Of a stretch of 64,000 nt of DNA, positions 53,648 through 63,118 are shown in pieces. The stretch comes from MWEI01 sp964600235 (GTDB lineage Bacteria > Desulfobacterota > Desulfomonilia > UBA1062), in the NCBI GenBank assembly GCA_964600235.1, contig CAZRIV010000012.1, positions 1 through 64,000 on the forward strand, in the 5' to 3' direction. The position numbers were made by a program, and so were the translations under genes. The notes under the pieces are model-generated. The model was not told the DNA's origin. It saw only the letters and a list, made by a program, of their open reading frames with translations, and ran no database searches. Numbering within the stretch: position 1 is the stretch's first letter; each line of letters starts with the position of its first letter.

Positions 53648-54578
53648 CGGCTATCCCTGATAGTCCGGGCATCTCGATGCATGCCCGCACTGCGTACATC
53701 CTGTCCGAAAATCCCTGGAACCACTTTTTGTCTATCTTCACCAGGTCCTTTTCCGTCGTGATCAGGAGATCTTTTCCCGCGGCCCTGTCCATGATCTCCT
53801 GTGCGTCTGAAATGGTGTAGCCGTGATGGTCCCGGAAGGCAAGGCGCTCAACCTGCGCACCCAAATGGTCCAGCATGGAAAAAAAGTGCGAAGGCCTGCC
53901 GATGGCGCAGAAGGCCAGTACCTGCCTGCCTGCAAGGAGACCGAGATCCGAGGTTTTCCCCTGGAGATCCACGAGGGCCCTGGGCTCCAGGTCCGCCTTG
54001 AGGCCGGCATGGTCGGCATCCTTCAGGGACACAATGATCTGCGCCCTTTTAAGCGAGGCTGCAGGTTCACGGAGATGCCCGGCCGGAAGAAGCTTCTCGC
54101 GGGCAAGGTCCCTGCTCACGAGCACGATGTCCAGGTCCCGGTGGAGCCTGCGGTGCTGGAACCCGTCGTCCAGGACAATGATCTCGCTGCCCAGGCAGGC
54201 CCTCGCAAAAAGGGCGCCCTTTACCCTGTCCGGGCTCTTGATGACGGGTATCCCGGTCAGCCTTGCCATGAGCAGGGCTTCATCGCCGACGTCCCTGCTT
54301 GAATGTTCGGGGCCCACGAGGAGGGGGCCTCTGAGCTTTCCCCTGTATCCGCGTGTTACAATGGCGACCCTGCGGCCCCTCCTGAGGAGCTCTTCCGCCA
54401 GGGCCATGGTGAAGGGGGTCTTGCCCGTGCCGCCCGCCTCGATATTGCCCACGCTCACCACCACGGGCCCCACCCTGTGCGTCTTCAGGACGCCGTGGTC
54501 ATAGAGGCAGTTACGGGCCTTTACCGCGGCGGAATATACCCGGGACAGCGAATCAAGAACTGCCGTACTGAATGGCAT
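53598..54578 (-). CDS. lpxK: tetraacyldisaccharide 4'-kinase LpxK
   Basis: A 326-residue membrane-associated kinase that phosphorylates the 4' position of the lipid A disaccharide. The P-loop is GNIEAGGTGKTP, with the family motifs RGYRGKLRGP, GDEALLMA and LDDGFQHRRLHRDLDIVL. TTEKDLVKI near the C-terminus is also typical. I favour the ATG at 54576-54578, which has GAGG upstream; the ATG four codons earlier has none. Both starts lie inside the end of msbA. The waaA gene often found beside lpxK is absent. Confidence 0.93.
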   Translation of the reverse strand: MPFSTAVLDSLSRVYSAAVKARNCLYDHGVLKTHRVGPVVVSVGNIEAGGTGKTPFTMALAEELLRRGRRVAIVTRGYRGKLRGPLLVGPEHSSRDVGDEALLMARLTGIPVIKSPDRVKGALFARACLGSEIIVLDDGFQHRRLHRDLDIVLVSRDLAREKLLPAGHLREPAASLKRAQIIVSLKDADHAGLKADLEPRALVDLQGKTSDLGLLAGRQVLAFCAIGRPSHFFSMLDHLGAQVERLAFRDHHGYTISDAQEIMDRAAGKDLLITTEKDLVKIDKKWFQGFSDRMYAVRACIEMPGLSGIADEIERLAENSRFPGQG

Positions 54579-56289
54579 AAAGCCTCGCATAGTGGCCGTT
54601 TTTCGTCAGGAGTTCATCATGGGTCCCCTGCTCCACGATGCGCCCCTGGCTGAGCACGATGATTTCATCGGCACCTACGATGGTCGAGAGCCTGTGGGCG
54701 ATCACCAGAGAGGTCCTCCCCTTCATGAGCCGGTCGAGGGCCGCCTGGACCTCGCGCTCACTCTCGGTGTCCAGGGCAGAGGTGGCCTCGTCGAGGATGA
54801 GGATGGGGGCATTCTTGATGATGGCCCTGGCGATGCACAGTCTCTGACGCTGGCCGCCTGACAGCCTCACGGCGCTCTCGCCCACGATGGTGTCATAGCC
54901 GTCCTTCAGGCTCAGGATGAAGTCATGGGCATTGGCGGCCTTGGCCGCCTCGATGACGGCTTCCATGGACGAGTCCTGGGTTCCATAGGCGATGTTGGCC
55001 CTGATGGTGTCATTGAACAGGATCATCTCCTGGGTCACCATGGCGATGTTCTCCCTGAGTGACTTCGTGGTCACATCCCTGATGTCCGTCCCGGAGACGA
55101 GGATGGAGCCTTTGCTCACATCGAAGAACCGGGGCAGGAGGTTTGCTATGGTGGACTTGCCCGAGCCGGATTCGCCGACCAGCGCGATCTGCCTGCCTGC
55201 CTCGGCGCTGAAGCTGACATCCATGAGGGCGTAGTTGTTGTCCGAGGAATAGCTGAACCACACGTTCTTCAGCTCCAGGTCCCCCTTGAGGCGGGGCAGA
55301 ATGACGGCATCGGGTTTTTCCACGATCTCGGGCCTGGTGTCCAGCAGCTCGAAGATCCTCTTGGAGGCGGCGATGCCTTCCTGGATCTCGATGTTCACCT
55401 TGTTGAGCTTGCGTATGGGGGCATAGAGCATGGACAGCGCGGTGAGGAAGGAGATGAAATCACCGGGCGTCATGGTGCCGTCGATGACCTTCACTCCCCC
55501 ATACCAGAGCAGGAATGCCGTGCCCATCCCTCCGATGAGCTCCATCATGGGCCCTGAAAGGGCCCTGACCGAGACCCTTTTCATCCAGTTCCGGTAGTAG
55601 GCATGGTTCTCGTCGGCAAAGCGCCTTGTCTCGTAGTCCTCCATGTTGTAGGCCTTCACGATCCTGATGCCACTGATGGCCTCGTCCATGATGCTCATGA
55701 CATTGCCCATGACCTTCATGCTCTTGGTGGAGTAGCGCTTCAGGCGCTGGCCGAACCGGTTGATGGGGTAGATGACCAGGGGGAACACGAGCATGGCGAT
55801 GATGGCAAGCTGCCAGTCCCGCCAGAACACCGCCGCCACCAGGCCCAGGAGGGTCAGTATCTGGCGGATGAACTCGGTGACGCTCTCCGTGACCGAGAGC
55901 TGAACCATGTTCACATCATTGGTGATCCTGCTGATCAGGGTGCCGGTGGGGGTCCTGATGAAATAGGGCATGGACAGTGTCTGTATGTGGGTATAGAGCC
56001 TGTCCCTGATGTCCCGGATCACGCTCTGGCCCACGTCATTCATGTTGTAGTAGCTGAAGTAGTCGCAGAGGCTCTTGATGAGGTAGATGGTGATGATGGC
56101 CAGGGCCATGAACGTGAGCCAGAACTGGTCCTTGGCGATGAAGACCTTGTCCATGACATATTTCACCAGCAGGGCGATGGCAGGCATGGTCCCGGCGACA
56201 ATGGTCGTGAGGATGATGGAAACCACAAGCTTCATCCGGTAGGGCCTGATGTAGGAAAGCAGCCTGCGGTAGATTCCCAGCTCGGTCAT
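54553..56289 (-). CDS. msbA: lipid A export ABC transporter MsbA
   Basis: A 578-residue half-transporter that flips lipid A-core across the inner membrane. Six membrane helices fill about residues 20-310. The ATPase domain has Walker A GESGSGKST, signature LSGGQRQRL, Walker B ILILDEATSALD and the switch histidine in VIAHRLST. It works as a homodimer. The ATG at 56287-56289 shares ATGA with the stop of lpxB, a better start than the one nine codons upstream. The operon context (lpxB before, lpxK after) separates it from other exporters of the family. Confidence 0.93.
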   Translation of the reverse strand: MTELGIYRRLLSYIRPYRMKLVVSIILTTIVAGTMPAIALLVKYVMDKVFIAKDQFWLTFMALAIITIYLIKSLCDYFSYYNMNDVGQSVIRDIRDRLYTHIQTLSMPYFIRTPTGTLISRITNDVNMVQLSVTESVTEFIRQILTLLGLVAAVFWRDWQLAIIAMLVFPLVIYPINRFGQRLKRYSTKSMKVMGNVMSIMDEAISGIRIVKAYNMEDYETRRFADENHAYYRNWMKRVSVRALSGPMMELIGGMGTAFLLWYGGVKVIDGTMTPGDFISFLTALSMLYAPIRKLNKVNIEIQEGIAASKRIFELLDTRPEIVEKPDAVILPRLKGDLELKNVWFSYSSDNNYALMDVSFSAEAGRQIALVGESGSGKSTIANLLPRFFDVSKGSILVSGTDIRDVTTKSLRENIAMVTQEMILFNDTIRANIAYGTQDSSMEAVIEAAKAANAHDFILSLKDGYDTIVGESAVRLSGGQRQRLCIARAIIKNAPILILDEATSALDTESEREVQAALDRLMKGRTSLVIAHRLSTIVGADEIIVLSQGRIVEQGTHDELLTKNGHYARLYAIQYGSS

Positions 56290-57383
56290 GAGGCCTCCAG
56301 CATTTCCTGCACCCACGATGCCACCTGAGCGGAGGCGATCTTTTCTCCCAGGAGGCGCCTCATGCCCATGTAATCGCCCTGAACGGCCTCAAAGAGTCCC
56401 TGGTCGTCTATGTAGCGGTTCAGCGTCCTTGCCAGTTCCTCCCCCGTAAAGTGATGCTGGATGAGCTCGGGCACGATGGCTCTGCCGGATATGATGTTTG
56501 GCATGGCGATATGTTCGACCTTCACCCAGGTCTTTGCAAGGAGATAATTTATGGGCGATGTCCTGTAGCACACCACCTCGGGTACGCCCCGAAGGGCCAT
56601 TTCCAGAGAGGATGTCCCGGATTTCACCATGGCCAGATCCACCTCGGGCAGGGAGTCAACAAGACGGACCTCCGGGTCCGCCATGTGGCCGATCCTGCTG
56701 GCATCCAGGCCTCTGGCCACCGGCAGGTGCCAGGTGATGTCCGGATGTTTTTTCGAGATTAGGCGTTTTGCGTCCATCATGACGGGCAGGATTGCGGCTA
56801 TCTCGTGATACCTGCTTCCGGGCATGATCCCGATGCGCTTAGGCGGCCAGGCCGCCTGAGAGGCAAAGCCGGGCTCTTCGGCCTCCAGAAAGGGGTGGCC
56901 CACATACCTGGCATTCACGCCATATGACTGGAAGAAGGGCTCCTCAAAGGGGAAGATCACGGACAGGCCGTCGGTTATCCGGGCGAGCGCCGAGGCCCTG
57001 GATCGTCTCCATGCCCAGGCCTGGGGTGCGATGTAGTACAGAACGCGCAATCCCCTGGCCTTGGCCCGCCGGGCAAGCACCATGTTGAAGTCCGGCAGGT
57101 CCACCGGGATGAAGAGGTCAGGCCTCCTCTCGTCCATGAGCCGCTTGATGGCGGCATAGATCCTGTAGATCTTGAAGATCCTAGGCAAAACGTCGGTGAA
57201 CCCCATGACCGAGAGCTCATCCATGCCGAAGAGGCATTCCATCCCGGCCTTCGCCATCTCGGGTCCGCCCATGCCGAACACCTCGATATCGGGCATGAGC
57301 CGCCTGAGCGCCCTGATCGCGCGGGAGGCGTGCCTGTCGGCGCTTGCCTCTCCAGCCACCATGAGGATCTTTTTCGGCGTCAT
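56286..57383 (-). CDS. lpxB: lipid-A-disaccharide synthase LpxB
   Basis: A 365-residue GT-B glycosyltransferase that joins UDP-diacylglucosamine to lipid X. The start KKILMVAGEASADRH, then GMGGPEMAKAGM, IDLPDFN-like PVDLPDFNMVLAR and YYIAPQAWAWRR are family marks. MPGSRYHEI and KSGTSSLEMALRGVPEVVCYR form the nucleotide-sugar site. If the precursor carries GlcNAc3N (see the GnnA-like gene just upstream), this enzyme would need to accept it. The start overlaps the previous gene by four bases. Confidence 0.95.
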   Translation of the reverse strand: MTPKKILMVAGEASADRHASRAIRALRRLMPDIEVFGMGGPEMAKAGMECLFGMDELSVMGFTDVLPRIFKIYRIYAAIKRLMDERRPDLFIPVDLPDFNMVLARRAKARGLRVLYYIAPQAWAWRRSRASALARITDGLSVIFPFEEPFFQSYGVNARYVGHPFLEAEEPGFASQAAWPPKRIGIMPGSRYHEIAAILPVMMDAKRLISKKHPDITWHLPVARGLDASRIGHMADPEVRLVDSLPEVDLAMVKSGTSSLEMALRGVPEVVCYRTSPINYLLAKTWVKVEHIAMPNIISGRAIVPELIQHHFTGEELARTLNRYIDDQGLFEAVQGDYMGMRRLLGEKIASAQVASWVQEMLEAS

Positions 57384-58306
57384 CGTCCCGGCACTACAAG
57401 CGCGTTTTTGATGGCATAAGCCATCTCGAGGGCCTTGAGTCCCGCAGAACCGTCCACCACCACGGGACTGCCGGTAAGTACGGCATCCACGAAGGAGCGG
57501 ATCTCACTGGCTAAAGCATCCGATTCTGATATGGCGATGTGCTTGTGCTGTATCTCGCGCGCTTCGCTCAAGGTATAGACATCCACCTTGGCCTTGGCGA
57601 AGTCCAGGGATATGTAGGAGTCAGGCTGGAAGATCCTGATCTTGCGCATGACCTCGGCGCTCACGCGGCTTGCGGTGATATTTGCAATACAGCCCGACTC
57701 GAAGCGCAGCCTGGCGTTCGCGATGTCCACCGAATCCGTCAGGACCGGGACGCCTACGGCCTCCAGGGAGGCGACCTTCGAGTGGACAAGCGAAAGGATG
57801 ATGTCCAGGTCGTGGATCATGATATCGAGCACTGCATCCACATCCGTACCGCGCGAGCGGAACGGGCTGATGCGGTGCGCCTCGATGAACATGGGGTTTC
57901 TGATGCTGCCCGCGAGCTCCAGCAGGGCAGGGTTGAACCTTTCCAGGTGCCCTATCTGGAGGATGGCTCCGCCATTTGAAGCAGCTTCGATAATGGCATA
58001 CGCCTCTTCGAGTCTTCCTGCCACGGGCTTTTCCAGCAGCACAGCAACCCCGGTCTCGAGCAGGGGTATGGCCACCTCCGCGTGCCTGGACGTGGGGACC
58101 GCGATGCTCGCGGCCTCGATCAGGCCCTTCAGGGGCTCTATGGAATCGAAGGGCTGCGTGCCCACCTCCCGGGCGATCTCTTCCGCCCTGGCCAGGTCGG
58201 TATCCACGACACCCAGCAGGTCCACGTTGTCCATGGAGGCATATTTCTGGGCATGGAACCGCCCCAGATACCCCACCCCGATCACGGCAAGCTTAAGCTT
58301 CTTCAC
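57380..58306 (-). CDS. gnnA: Gfo/Idh/MocA oxidoreductase, probably GnnA (UDP-GlcNAc 3-dehydrogenase)
   Basis: A 308-residue NAD(P)-dependent dehydrogenase. The Rossmann start is LAVIGVGYLGRFHAQKY, followed by VDTDLARA and LLEKPVAGRLEEA, the catalytic EKP motif of the family; IGHLERFNPAL and HDLDIILSL follow. Its position between lpxA and lpxB is where GnnA is found in bacteria that make GlcNAc3N lipid A. There GnnA oxidises C3 of UDP-GlcNAc, and the aminotransferase GnnB then adds the amino group. GnnB is not present in the window, so the assignment rests on neighbours and family. It shares four bases with both adjacent genes. Confidence 0.75.
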   Translation of the reverse strand: MKKLKLAVIGVGYLGRFHAQKYASMDNVDLLGVVDTDLARAEEIAREVGTQPFDSIEPLKGLIEAASIAVPTSRHAEVAIPLLETGVAVLLEKPVAGRLEEAYAIIEAASNGGAILQIGHLERFNPALLELAGSIRNPMFIEAHRISPFRSRGTDVDAVLDIMIHDLDIILSLVHSKVASLEAVGVPVLTDSVDIANARLRFESGCIANITASRVSAEVMRKIRIFQPDSYISLDFAKAKVDVYTLSEAREIQHKHIAISESDALASEIRSFVDAVLTGSPVVVDGSAGLKALEMAYAIKNALVVPGR

Positions 58307-59079
58307 CTGGTGATTCCCCTCCGGGAAGATGCGAGAAAGGTTCTCATCCGCACGATCTCTTCGGCGTCAGGGAAGTCCCTTTCAAGGATCGCCAGTGCGT
58401 CCTTCAGGAGGTTGTTCTGTTTGAACAGGATCCTGTAAGCCCTGTCGATCCTTGAGATCTGTTCCCTGGTGAACCCGTTGCGTTTCAGTCCTATGGTATT
58501 CAGGCCGTAGAGCCGCGCCCTGTCACCGGATGCCTTGGCATAGGGCACGATGTCAAGGCTCACCATGGACCCGCCGCCCAGGATGGCGAATGCCCCGATC
58601 CGGGTGAACTGATGGATGGCGGACAGCCCCCCGATGATGGCGTTGTCCTGGATCTCCACGTGACCCGCGAGCGTTGCCAGGTTCCCCATGACCACCTTAC
58701 TGCCCACGGTGCAGTCGTGACCAACGTGGCAATAGGCCATGAGCAGGTTGTGGTTCCCTATGCTGGTCAGTGCCTTGTCCTTGGTGGTGCCGCGGTTTAC
58801 GGTGACGAATTCCCTGAATGTGTTGTCATCGCCGATTGAGAGCCTGGTCTCTTCACCCCGGTAGGAATGATCCTGGGGAGGGGTGCCGATGCTTGCGTAC
58901 CCGGTGAATGTGCATCCCCTGCCGATTCTCGTGGGGCCCTCGATCATGCAGTATGGGCCGATTGTGGTCCCGTCTCCGATCTCGACCTTGTCTCCGATGA
59001 CCGCAAATGGTCCCACAGTGACATTTTCGCCCATGGAGGCCCCGGGCGAGATCCGGGCCGTTGCATCAATCCTTGACAA
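58303..59079 (-). CDS. lpxA: UDP-N-acetylglucosamine acyltransferase LpxA
   Basis: A 258-residue left-handed beta-helix acyltransferase, first step of lipid A synthesis. Hexapeptide repeats run from about residue 5 to 180 (ISPGASMGENVTVGPFAVIGD ...). The catalytic histidine is H121 in YCHVGHDCTVG, aligned with His125 of E. coli; QDHSYRGEETRL and YGLNTIGLKRNGF are further marks. It starts with TTG, because AGGTGG lies just upstream within lpxD and no in-frame ATG is near; the overlap with lpxD is 14 bases. With a GnnA-like gene next door it may use UDP-GlcNAc3N and add an amide-linked chain. Confidence 0.94.
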   Translation of the reverse strand: MSRIDATARISPGASMGENVTVGPFAVIGDKVEIGDGTTIGPYCMIEGPTRIGRGCTFTGYASIGTPPQDHSYRGEETRLSIGDDNTFREFVTVNRGTTKDKALTSIGNHNLLMAYCHVGHDCTVGSKVVMGNLATLAGHVEIQDNAIIGGLSAIHQFTRIGAFAILGGGSMVSLDIVPYAKASGDRARLYGLNTIGLKRNGFTREQISRIDRAYRILFKQNNLLKDALAILERDFPDAEEIVRMRTFLASSRRGITR

Positions 59080-60076
59080 GCTCGGCCACCTTCCTTTCCA
59101 GCTCGCGTACGCGTTTCAAGAGTTCCGGCAGGTCCTTGTAGACGTTCTGTACCCTCAGCCAGTGCCTGTGGTCCATGGCAGGGAATCCGGAGATCACCTT
59201 GCCGGCCGGGATATCCGTGACAATGCCGGTGCGTCCGGCCGCAGTGACGCCGTCGCCTATGCTGATATGCCCGGTTACGCCGCACTGGCCTGCCAGCACA
59301 ACTCCTGAGCCAATACGGGCGCTTCCCGAGATGCCTGTCTGTGCGACGATGACAGAGTGATCGCCCACCACCACGTTATGGCCGATCTGTACGAGGTTGT
59401 CCATCTTCACGCCCGTACCGATCCTTGTGCTGGTAAGGGCCGCGCGGTCGATGGTGCAGTTGCTCCCGATCTCCACATGGTCGCCGATGATGACGATGCC
59501 CTTCTGGGGAACCTTGTAATGGCGCTGGCCGTCCCAGGCGAAGCCGAATCCGTCGGAGCCGATGACCACGCCGGCGTGGATGATGCAGTGCCTGCCGATG
59601 ACACAGCCGTCGTAGAGCACGACGTTCGGGTGCAGTATGGTGTGTTCGCCCACCGAGGCCTCGTCACCGATGAAGCAGCCCGGGTAGAGTACGCAATTTT
59701 CGAAGATACGCGCCCCGGCCCCGACGTAGACATGCGGATGAATGCATGCCCCTTCGTGCACCAGTGCCCCGGGATGCACGTATGCAAGCTTCGAGATGCC
59801 CGGGCGAACGGCCTTGTCCGGGTATATGAGGTGCAGCACCCGGGCGAAGTAGAGGTAGGGGTTCTCGGTGATGATCTGTGAGACACTCAGATCGAGCGCA
59901 TCCCGGACAATGACGGCACCGGCGGCTGTGTCCTTCACCAGCCCCAGGTACTTGGGGTTGGCCAGGAAGGTTATATCATGGGCGCACGCCTCCTCGAGGG
60001 TGGAGGCCCCTGATATATCGAGGTCTCGGCCCCTTAAGGTCCCGCCAAGAAGTTCTACGAGCCCGGACAGCAGCAT
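59066..60076 (-). CDS. lpxD: UDP-3-O-acylglucosamine N-acyltransferase LpxD
   Basis: A 336-residue acyltransferase, third step of lipid A synthesis. The N-terminal uridine-binding domain (about 1-100) contains DITFLANPKY, and the left-handed beta-helix follows, with GSDGFGFAW and the catalytic histidine in DNLVQIGHNVVVG. A C-terminal helix (LPELLKRVRELERKVAEL) completes the trimer. In many bacteria fabZ comes between lpxD and lpxA; here they overlap directly. It lies three bases after skp. Confidence 0.95.
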   Translation of the reverse strand: MLLSGLVELLGGTLRGRDLDISGASTLEEACAHDITFLANPKYLGLVKDTAAGAVIVRDALDLSVSQIITENPYLYFARVLHLIYPDKAVRPGISKLAYVHPGALVHEGACIHPHVYVGAGARIFENCVLYPGCFIGDEASVGEHTILHPNVVLYDGCVIGRHCIIHAGVVIGSDGFGFAWDGQRHYKVPQKGIVIIGDHVEIGSNCTIDRAALTSTRIGTGVKMDNLVQIGHNVVVGDHSVIVAQTGISGSARIGSGVVLAGQCGVTGHISIGDGVTAAGRTGIVTDIPAGKVISGFPAMDHRHWLRVQNVYKDLPELLKRVRELERKVAELVKD

Positions 60077-60079
60077 GGG

Positions 60080-60631
60080 TTAGTCTTTCTTCGCCTTATC
60101 CTTGGCCTTCTTTTCCTGATTTTGCTTGTCAAAGGCGGCAATGATCTGGCTCGTGATGTCGATCTTGGGGTTTGTATACACAACCGCATTGTTCTGTTTG
60201 TCAAAGACCATGTCGATGTTGTTCTTTTCGCAGTAGGATTTGATGACTCCATCAAGATCCTTGCTGAACGGCTTTAAGAACTCCACCTCCTTGCGTCGAA
60301 GTTCGTCCTGGGCATCCTTTACGGCGCGGTTGTATTCCTTGAGCTCCTTGTCGTACTTTGCCTCCAGGTCTTCGCGCGCCTGGGTCGACATGGTGGCGGA
60401 TTTGGCCTGGAGCTGGTCGGCCATGGTCTTGAGCTTGCCCTGTTTTTTCTCGAGCTCGGAAGATTTCTGATCCTTCAGGGTGTTGAGCTGCTTGTATGCC
60501 TCTTTGCCCATTTGCGATTCATAGAGGATTTTCTGCGAGTCGATATAGGCGACCTTTGTGTCCTGCGCAAGAAGGGTTCCTGTCGCGGCAAACAGCAGGC
60601 AGGCTGACAAGAAAGCGATAATTTTTTTCAT
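60080..60631 (-). CDS. skp: periplasmic chaperone Skp/OmpH
   Basis: A 183-residue periplasmic protein with a signal peptide (MKKIIAFLSACLLFAATGTLLAQ). The body is the jellyfish-like Skp fold: VAYIDSQKILYESQMGKEA, a long charged coiled coil (about 55-130) and the closing strand VFDKQNNAVVYTNPKIDIT. It holds unfolded outer-membrane proteins on the way to the Bam complex, and lies 33 bases after bamA. The lysine-rich tail (KKAKDKAKKD) is typical. AGGAG stands before the ATG. Confidence 0.93.
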   Translation of the reverse strand: MKKIIAFLSACLLFAATGTLLAQDTKVAYIDSQKILYESQMGKEAYKQLNTLKDQKSSELEKKQGKLKTMADQLQAKSATMSTQAREDLEAKYDKELKEYNRAVKDAQDELRRKEVEFLKPFSKDLDGVIKSYCEKNNIDMVFDKQNNAVVYTNPKIDITSQIIAAFDKQNQEKKAKDKAKKD

Positions 60632-60664
60632 AAGTACTCCTCTCGTGTAATAGTTCTATGAGGC

Positions 60665-63118
60665 CTAGAAGAAAGCCCCGACAGTGAAATCCCACCGTGA
60701 CGGGTCCTCGTCAAGCCTGGGATTGATAACCCGTGCATATTCGATCCGTATCGGTCCCATGGGTGTCACCCATCTGACGCCCGCGCCATAGGACTTTTTC
60801 AGGTTGGTCAGATCAATGCGCTTTTCCCAACCGTTTCCCTGGTCATGGAAGAGCACCCCATAGAGACCGGGGATCGGGCCCAGAGGGAAGGTGGTCTCAA
60901 TGTTCATTACCACCATGCGTCTTCCCCCGAGGGTGTTATCCAGGCTGTCTCTCGGGCCGATCTCGCCGTATTTGAATCCTCGTATGCTGTTCAGCCCGCC
61001 GAGGGCAAACCGCTCATATTCCGGAAGCTTGTCACCACGGGCGGGGTTCACTGTACCCCATCTCAACTTCAACATCAAGGCGAGTTTGTCTCCCCAGATG
61101 GGGAAGAACTTGGCCGCCGTGGCCGTGGTCCGGGTGAAATGGAAATCGCCGCCGATGCCGGCATACTCGATGGATGCCCCGATATTCGAGCCTTCGGTTG
61201 GTCGGAAGTAGTCGTTGGTGGTGTTTCTGAAGAGGCTGTTGGTGATGCTGCTCGTAATGCCGCCCTCTATATCCTCTTCAGTAAGCGAGGCCACATAGGA
61301 ATCGTCGATATCCTTGAACCCGTCGTTGTTGTCATAGGAGTATATGATATAGTGGCGGACCTTCTCATAGAACGGGTAGCTCATTTTCAGCCTCCCGCCC
61401 CTCGATGCCCTGGTGTAGTAGAGGTATTCCTTTTCCGTATTGTAAAGCATCATGCCCAGCGAGACCGGATGATCCAGAAGCCAGGGCTCTTCAAATTCGA
61501 TGGTATAGTTTTTCTTTTCCGAGCCGTACTCAATGTTCGCCTTGCTCTTGAGCCCGAGGCCCAGGAGGTTGATCTCGCTCAGCCCCATGGTGCCCATGGG
61601 GCCGTCTTCAGTCGAGTAGGCAACACCGAAGGAGAAAGAGCCCGTTGTGGTCTCTTCCACATCCACCAGCAGCGACATGGTATCTTCGCTTTTGGGTACC
61701 GGATCAATGTTCGTATTCGAAAAATATCCCAGACGTCCCAGGTTACTCTTGCTGTCCTTGATGGCGGATGAAGAGAACTGCTTCCCTTCTTCCACCTCCA
61801 GCTCCCGCCTGATGACCTTGTCCCTGGTCTTGGTATTGCCCTTGATCTGGATCGAGTCGATGGTAACCGGTTTGCCCTGGGTGATGCGCAGGTTCAGCCC
61901 GATCGTGGTTTCGCCTTCCTCGACGGTTTCGGTCTTGATCTGGACATAGGCATAACCCTTGTCCATGTAGATGTCCCGCAGGCGCTCGATGTTCTCCTGG
62001 ATCTTGGCCCTGTTCATGACGTCGCCGGCCTTGAGGTCGATGGTCGACAGCAGCTCTTCTTTGGGCTTGATGAGATCTCCCGACACATCGATCGTGCCCA
62101 GGGAGAACAGGGGGCCTTCCGAGATGGGGATCGTTATGTAGATGCCGTCGTCTTCCCTGATATCGATCTTGGGCCTGCCGACCTTGGCCTGTATGTAGCC
62201 GTTGTCTCCGTAGAACTGTTCTATCCTCAGGAGGTCGGCATCGAGCACGTTGTCGACATAGGTGCCCTCATGGCTGAAGATGCCCAGCGGCCAGCGCGTC
62301 GATGTCTCTATGACGCCGCTGGAAAACCTCCATAGGGAGCCGGTGAGCTTGGATGAAGGGATATTCTCGTTGCCGTCGAACGTGATCTCTTCAATATAGA
62401 GCTGCTTGTTCTCCGTGATGTCGAAGACGAGGTCGATCCCCCCTTCGGTGGGGGTCGTCTCGGATTTGACATCCACCTGGTAATAGCCCCTCTCGCGGTA
62501 CATACCCTTTATGCGGTCAATGCTGGTCTTCAGGATCCTGGTGTTCAGGATGTCGAATTTTTTCAAACCGATGGCATCCAGGATGTCCTTCTCGTTGATC
62601 TCGGAGTTGCCCTTGGTTTCTATCTTGATGATGACTGGGTATTCCTTCACCACGAAGACCACGGCACTGTCTTCCAGGATGGCGTCACACTTCTCGAAAT
62701 ACCCCATGGCGTAGATCTCTTCGATATCCTTCTTGACGGCGTTCTTGTGGAGGATATCGCCCTTGGCCGTCTTGATGCGGAAGCGGATGGCATCATTGCT
62801 TATGCGGGAATATCCCTTGATGGTTACATCCCTGATGGCGCAGACGCCTCTGAGACGGAGGTATCCGTCCACGGCCTCGGGGACGGACGATGCGCTGTAT
62901 CCTGTGCCCGACGTGTCAACGACACGGTAGATCCCCTCCTGCTGCTCGAGCAGGAGTTCAGTGGATGCGGTGTCCGAGATGGTTATGCAGGGGACATCTG
63001 CAAGATGATCCGAGATGGCCTTGTTCGTTGTCTTCACGGACAGCTGCTCTGCAGAGGCCGCAGAGTGCAGGATCGTGAAGAGGAGGAAGACGACAAGGCC
63101 GCTACGCTGTAGGTTCAA
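60665..63118 (-). CDS. bamA: outer-membrane assembly factor BamA
   Basis: An 817-residue Omp85 protein that folds and inserts outer-membrane beta-barrels. A signal peptide is followed by an N-terminal extension of about 90 residues, then five POTRA domains to about residue 470 (for example IKGNTKTRDKVIRREL). The C-terminal 16-strand barrel contains the conserved loop-6 motif in LGGLNSIRGFKYGEIGPRD (RGF) and ends in F. It starts with TTG at 63116-63118, since GGGGG lies five bases upstream inside lolD and no ATG is available; the overlap with lolD is 17 bases. The N-terminal extension before POTRA1 is longer than in E. coli. Confidence 0.93.
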   Translation of the reverse strand: MNLQRSGLVVFLLFTILHSAASAEQLSVKTTNKAISDHLADVPCITISDTASTELLLEQQEGIYRVVDTSGTGYSASSVPEAVDGYLRLRGVCAIRDVTIKGYSRISNDAIRFRIKTAKGDILHKNAVKKDIEEIYAMGYFEKCDAILEDSAVVFVVKEYPVIIKIETKGNSEINEKDILDAIGLKKFDILNTRILKTSIDRIKGMYRERGYYQVDVKSETTPTEGGIDLVFDITENKQLYIEEITFDGNENIPSSKLTGSLWRFSSGVIETSTRWPLGIFSHEGTYVDNVLDADLLRIEQFYGDNGYIQAKVGRPKIDIREDDGIYITIPISEGPLFSLGTIDVSGDLIKPKEELLSTIDLKAGDVMNRAKIQENIERLRDIYMDKGYAYVQIKTETVEEGETTIGLNLRITQGKPVTIDSIQIKGNTKTRDKVIRRELEVEEGKQFSSSAIKDSKSNLGRLGYFSNTNIDPVPKSEDTMSLLVDVEETTTGSFSFGVAYSTEDGPMGTMGLSEINLLGLGLKSKANIEYGSEKKNYTIEFEEPWLLDHPVSLGMMLYNTEKEYLYYTRASRGGRLKMSYPFYEKVRHYIIYSYDNNDGFKDIDDSYVASLTEEDIEGGITSSITNSLFRNTTNDYFRPTEGSNIGASIEYAGIGGDFHFTRTTATAAKFFPIWGDKLALMLKLRWGTVNPARGDKLPEYERFALGGLNSIRGFKYGEIGPRDSLDNTLGGRRMVVMNIETTFPLGPIPGLYGVLFHDQGNGWEKRIDLTNLKKSYGAGVRWVTPMGPIRIEYARVINPRLDEDPSRWDFTVGAFF

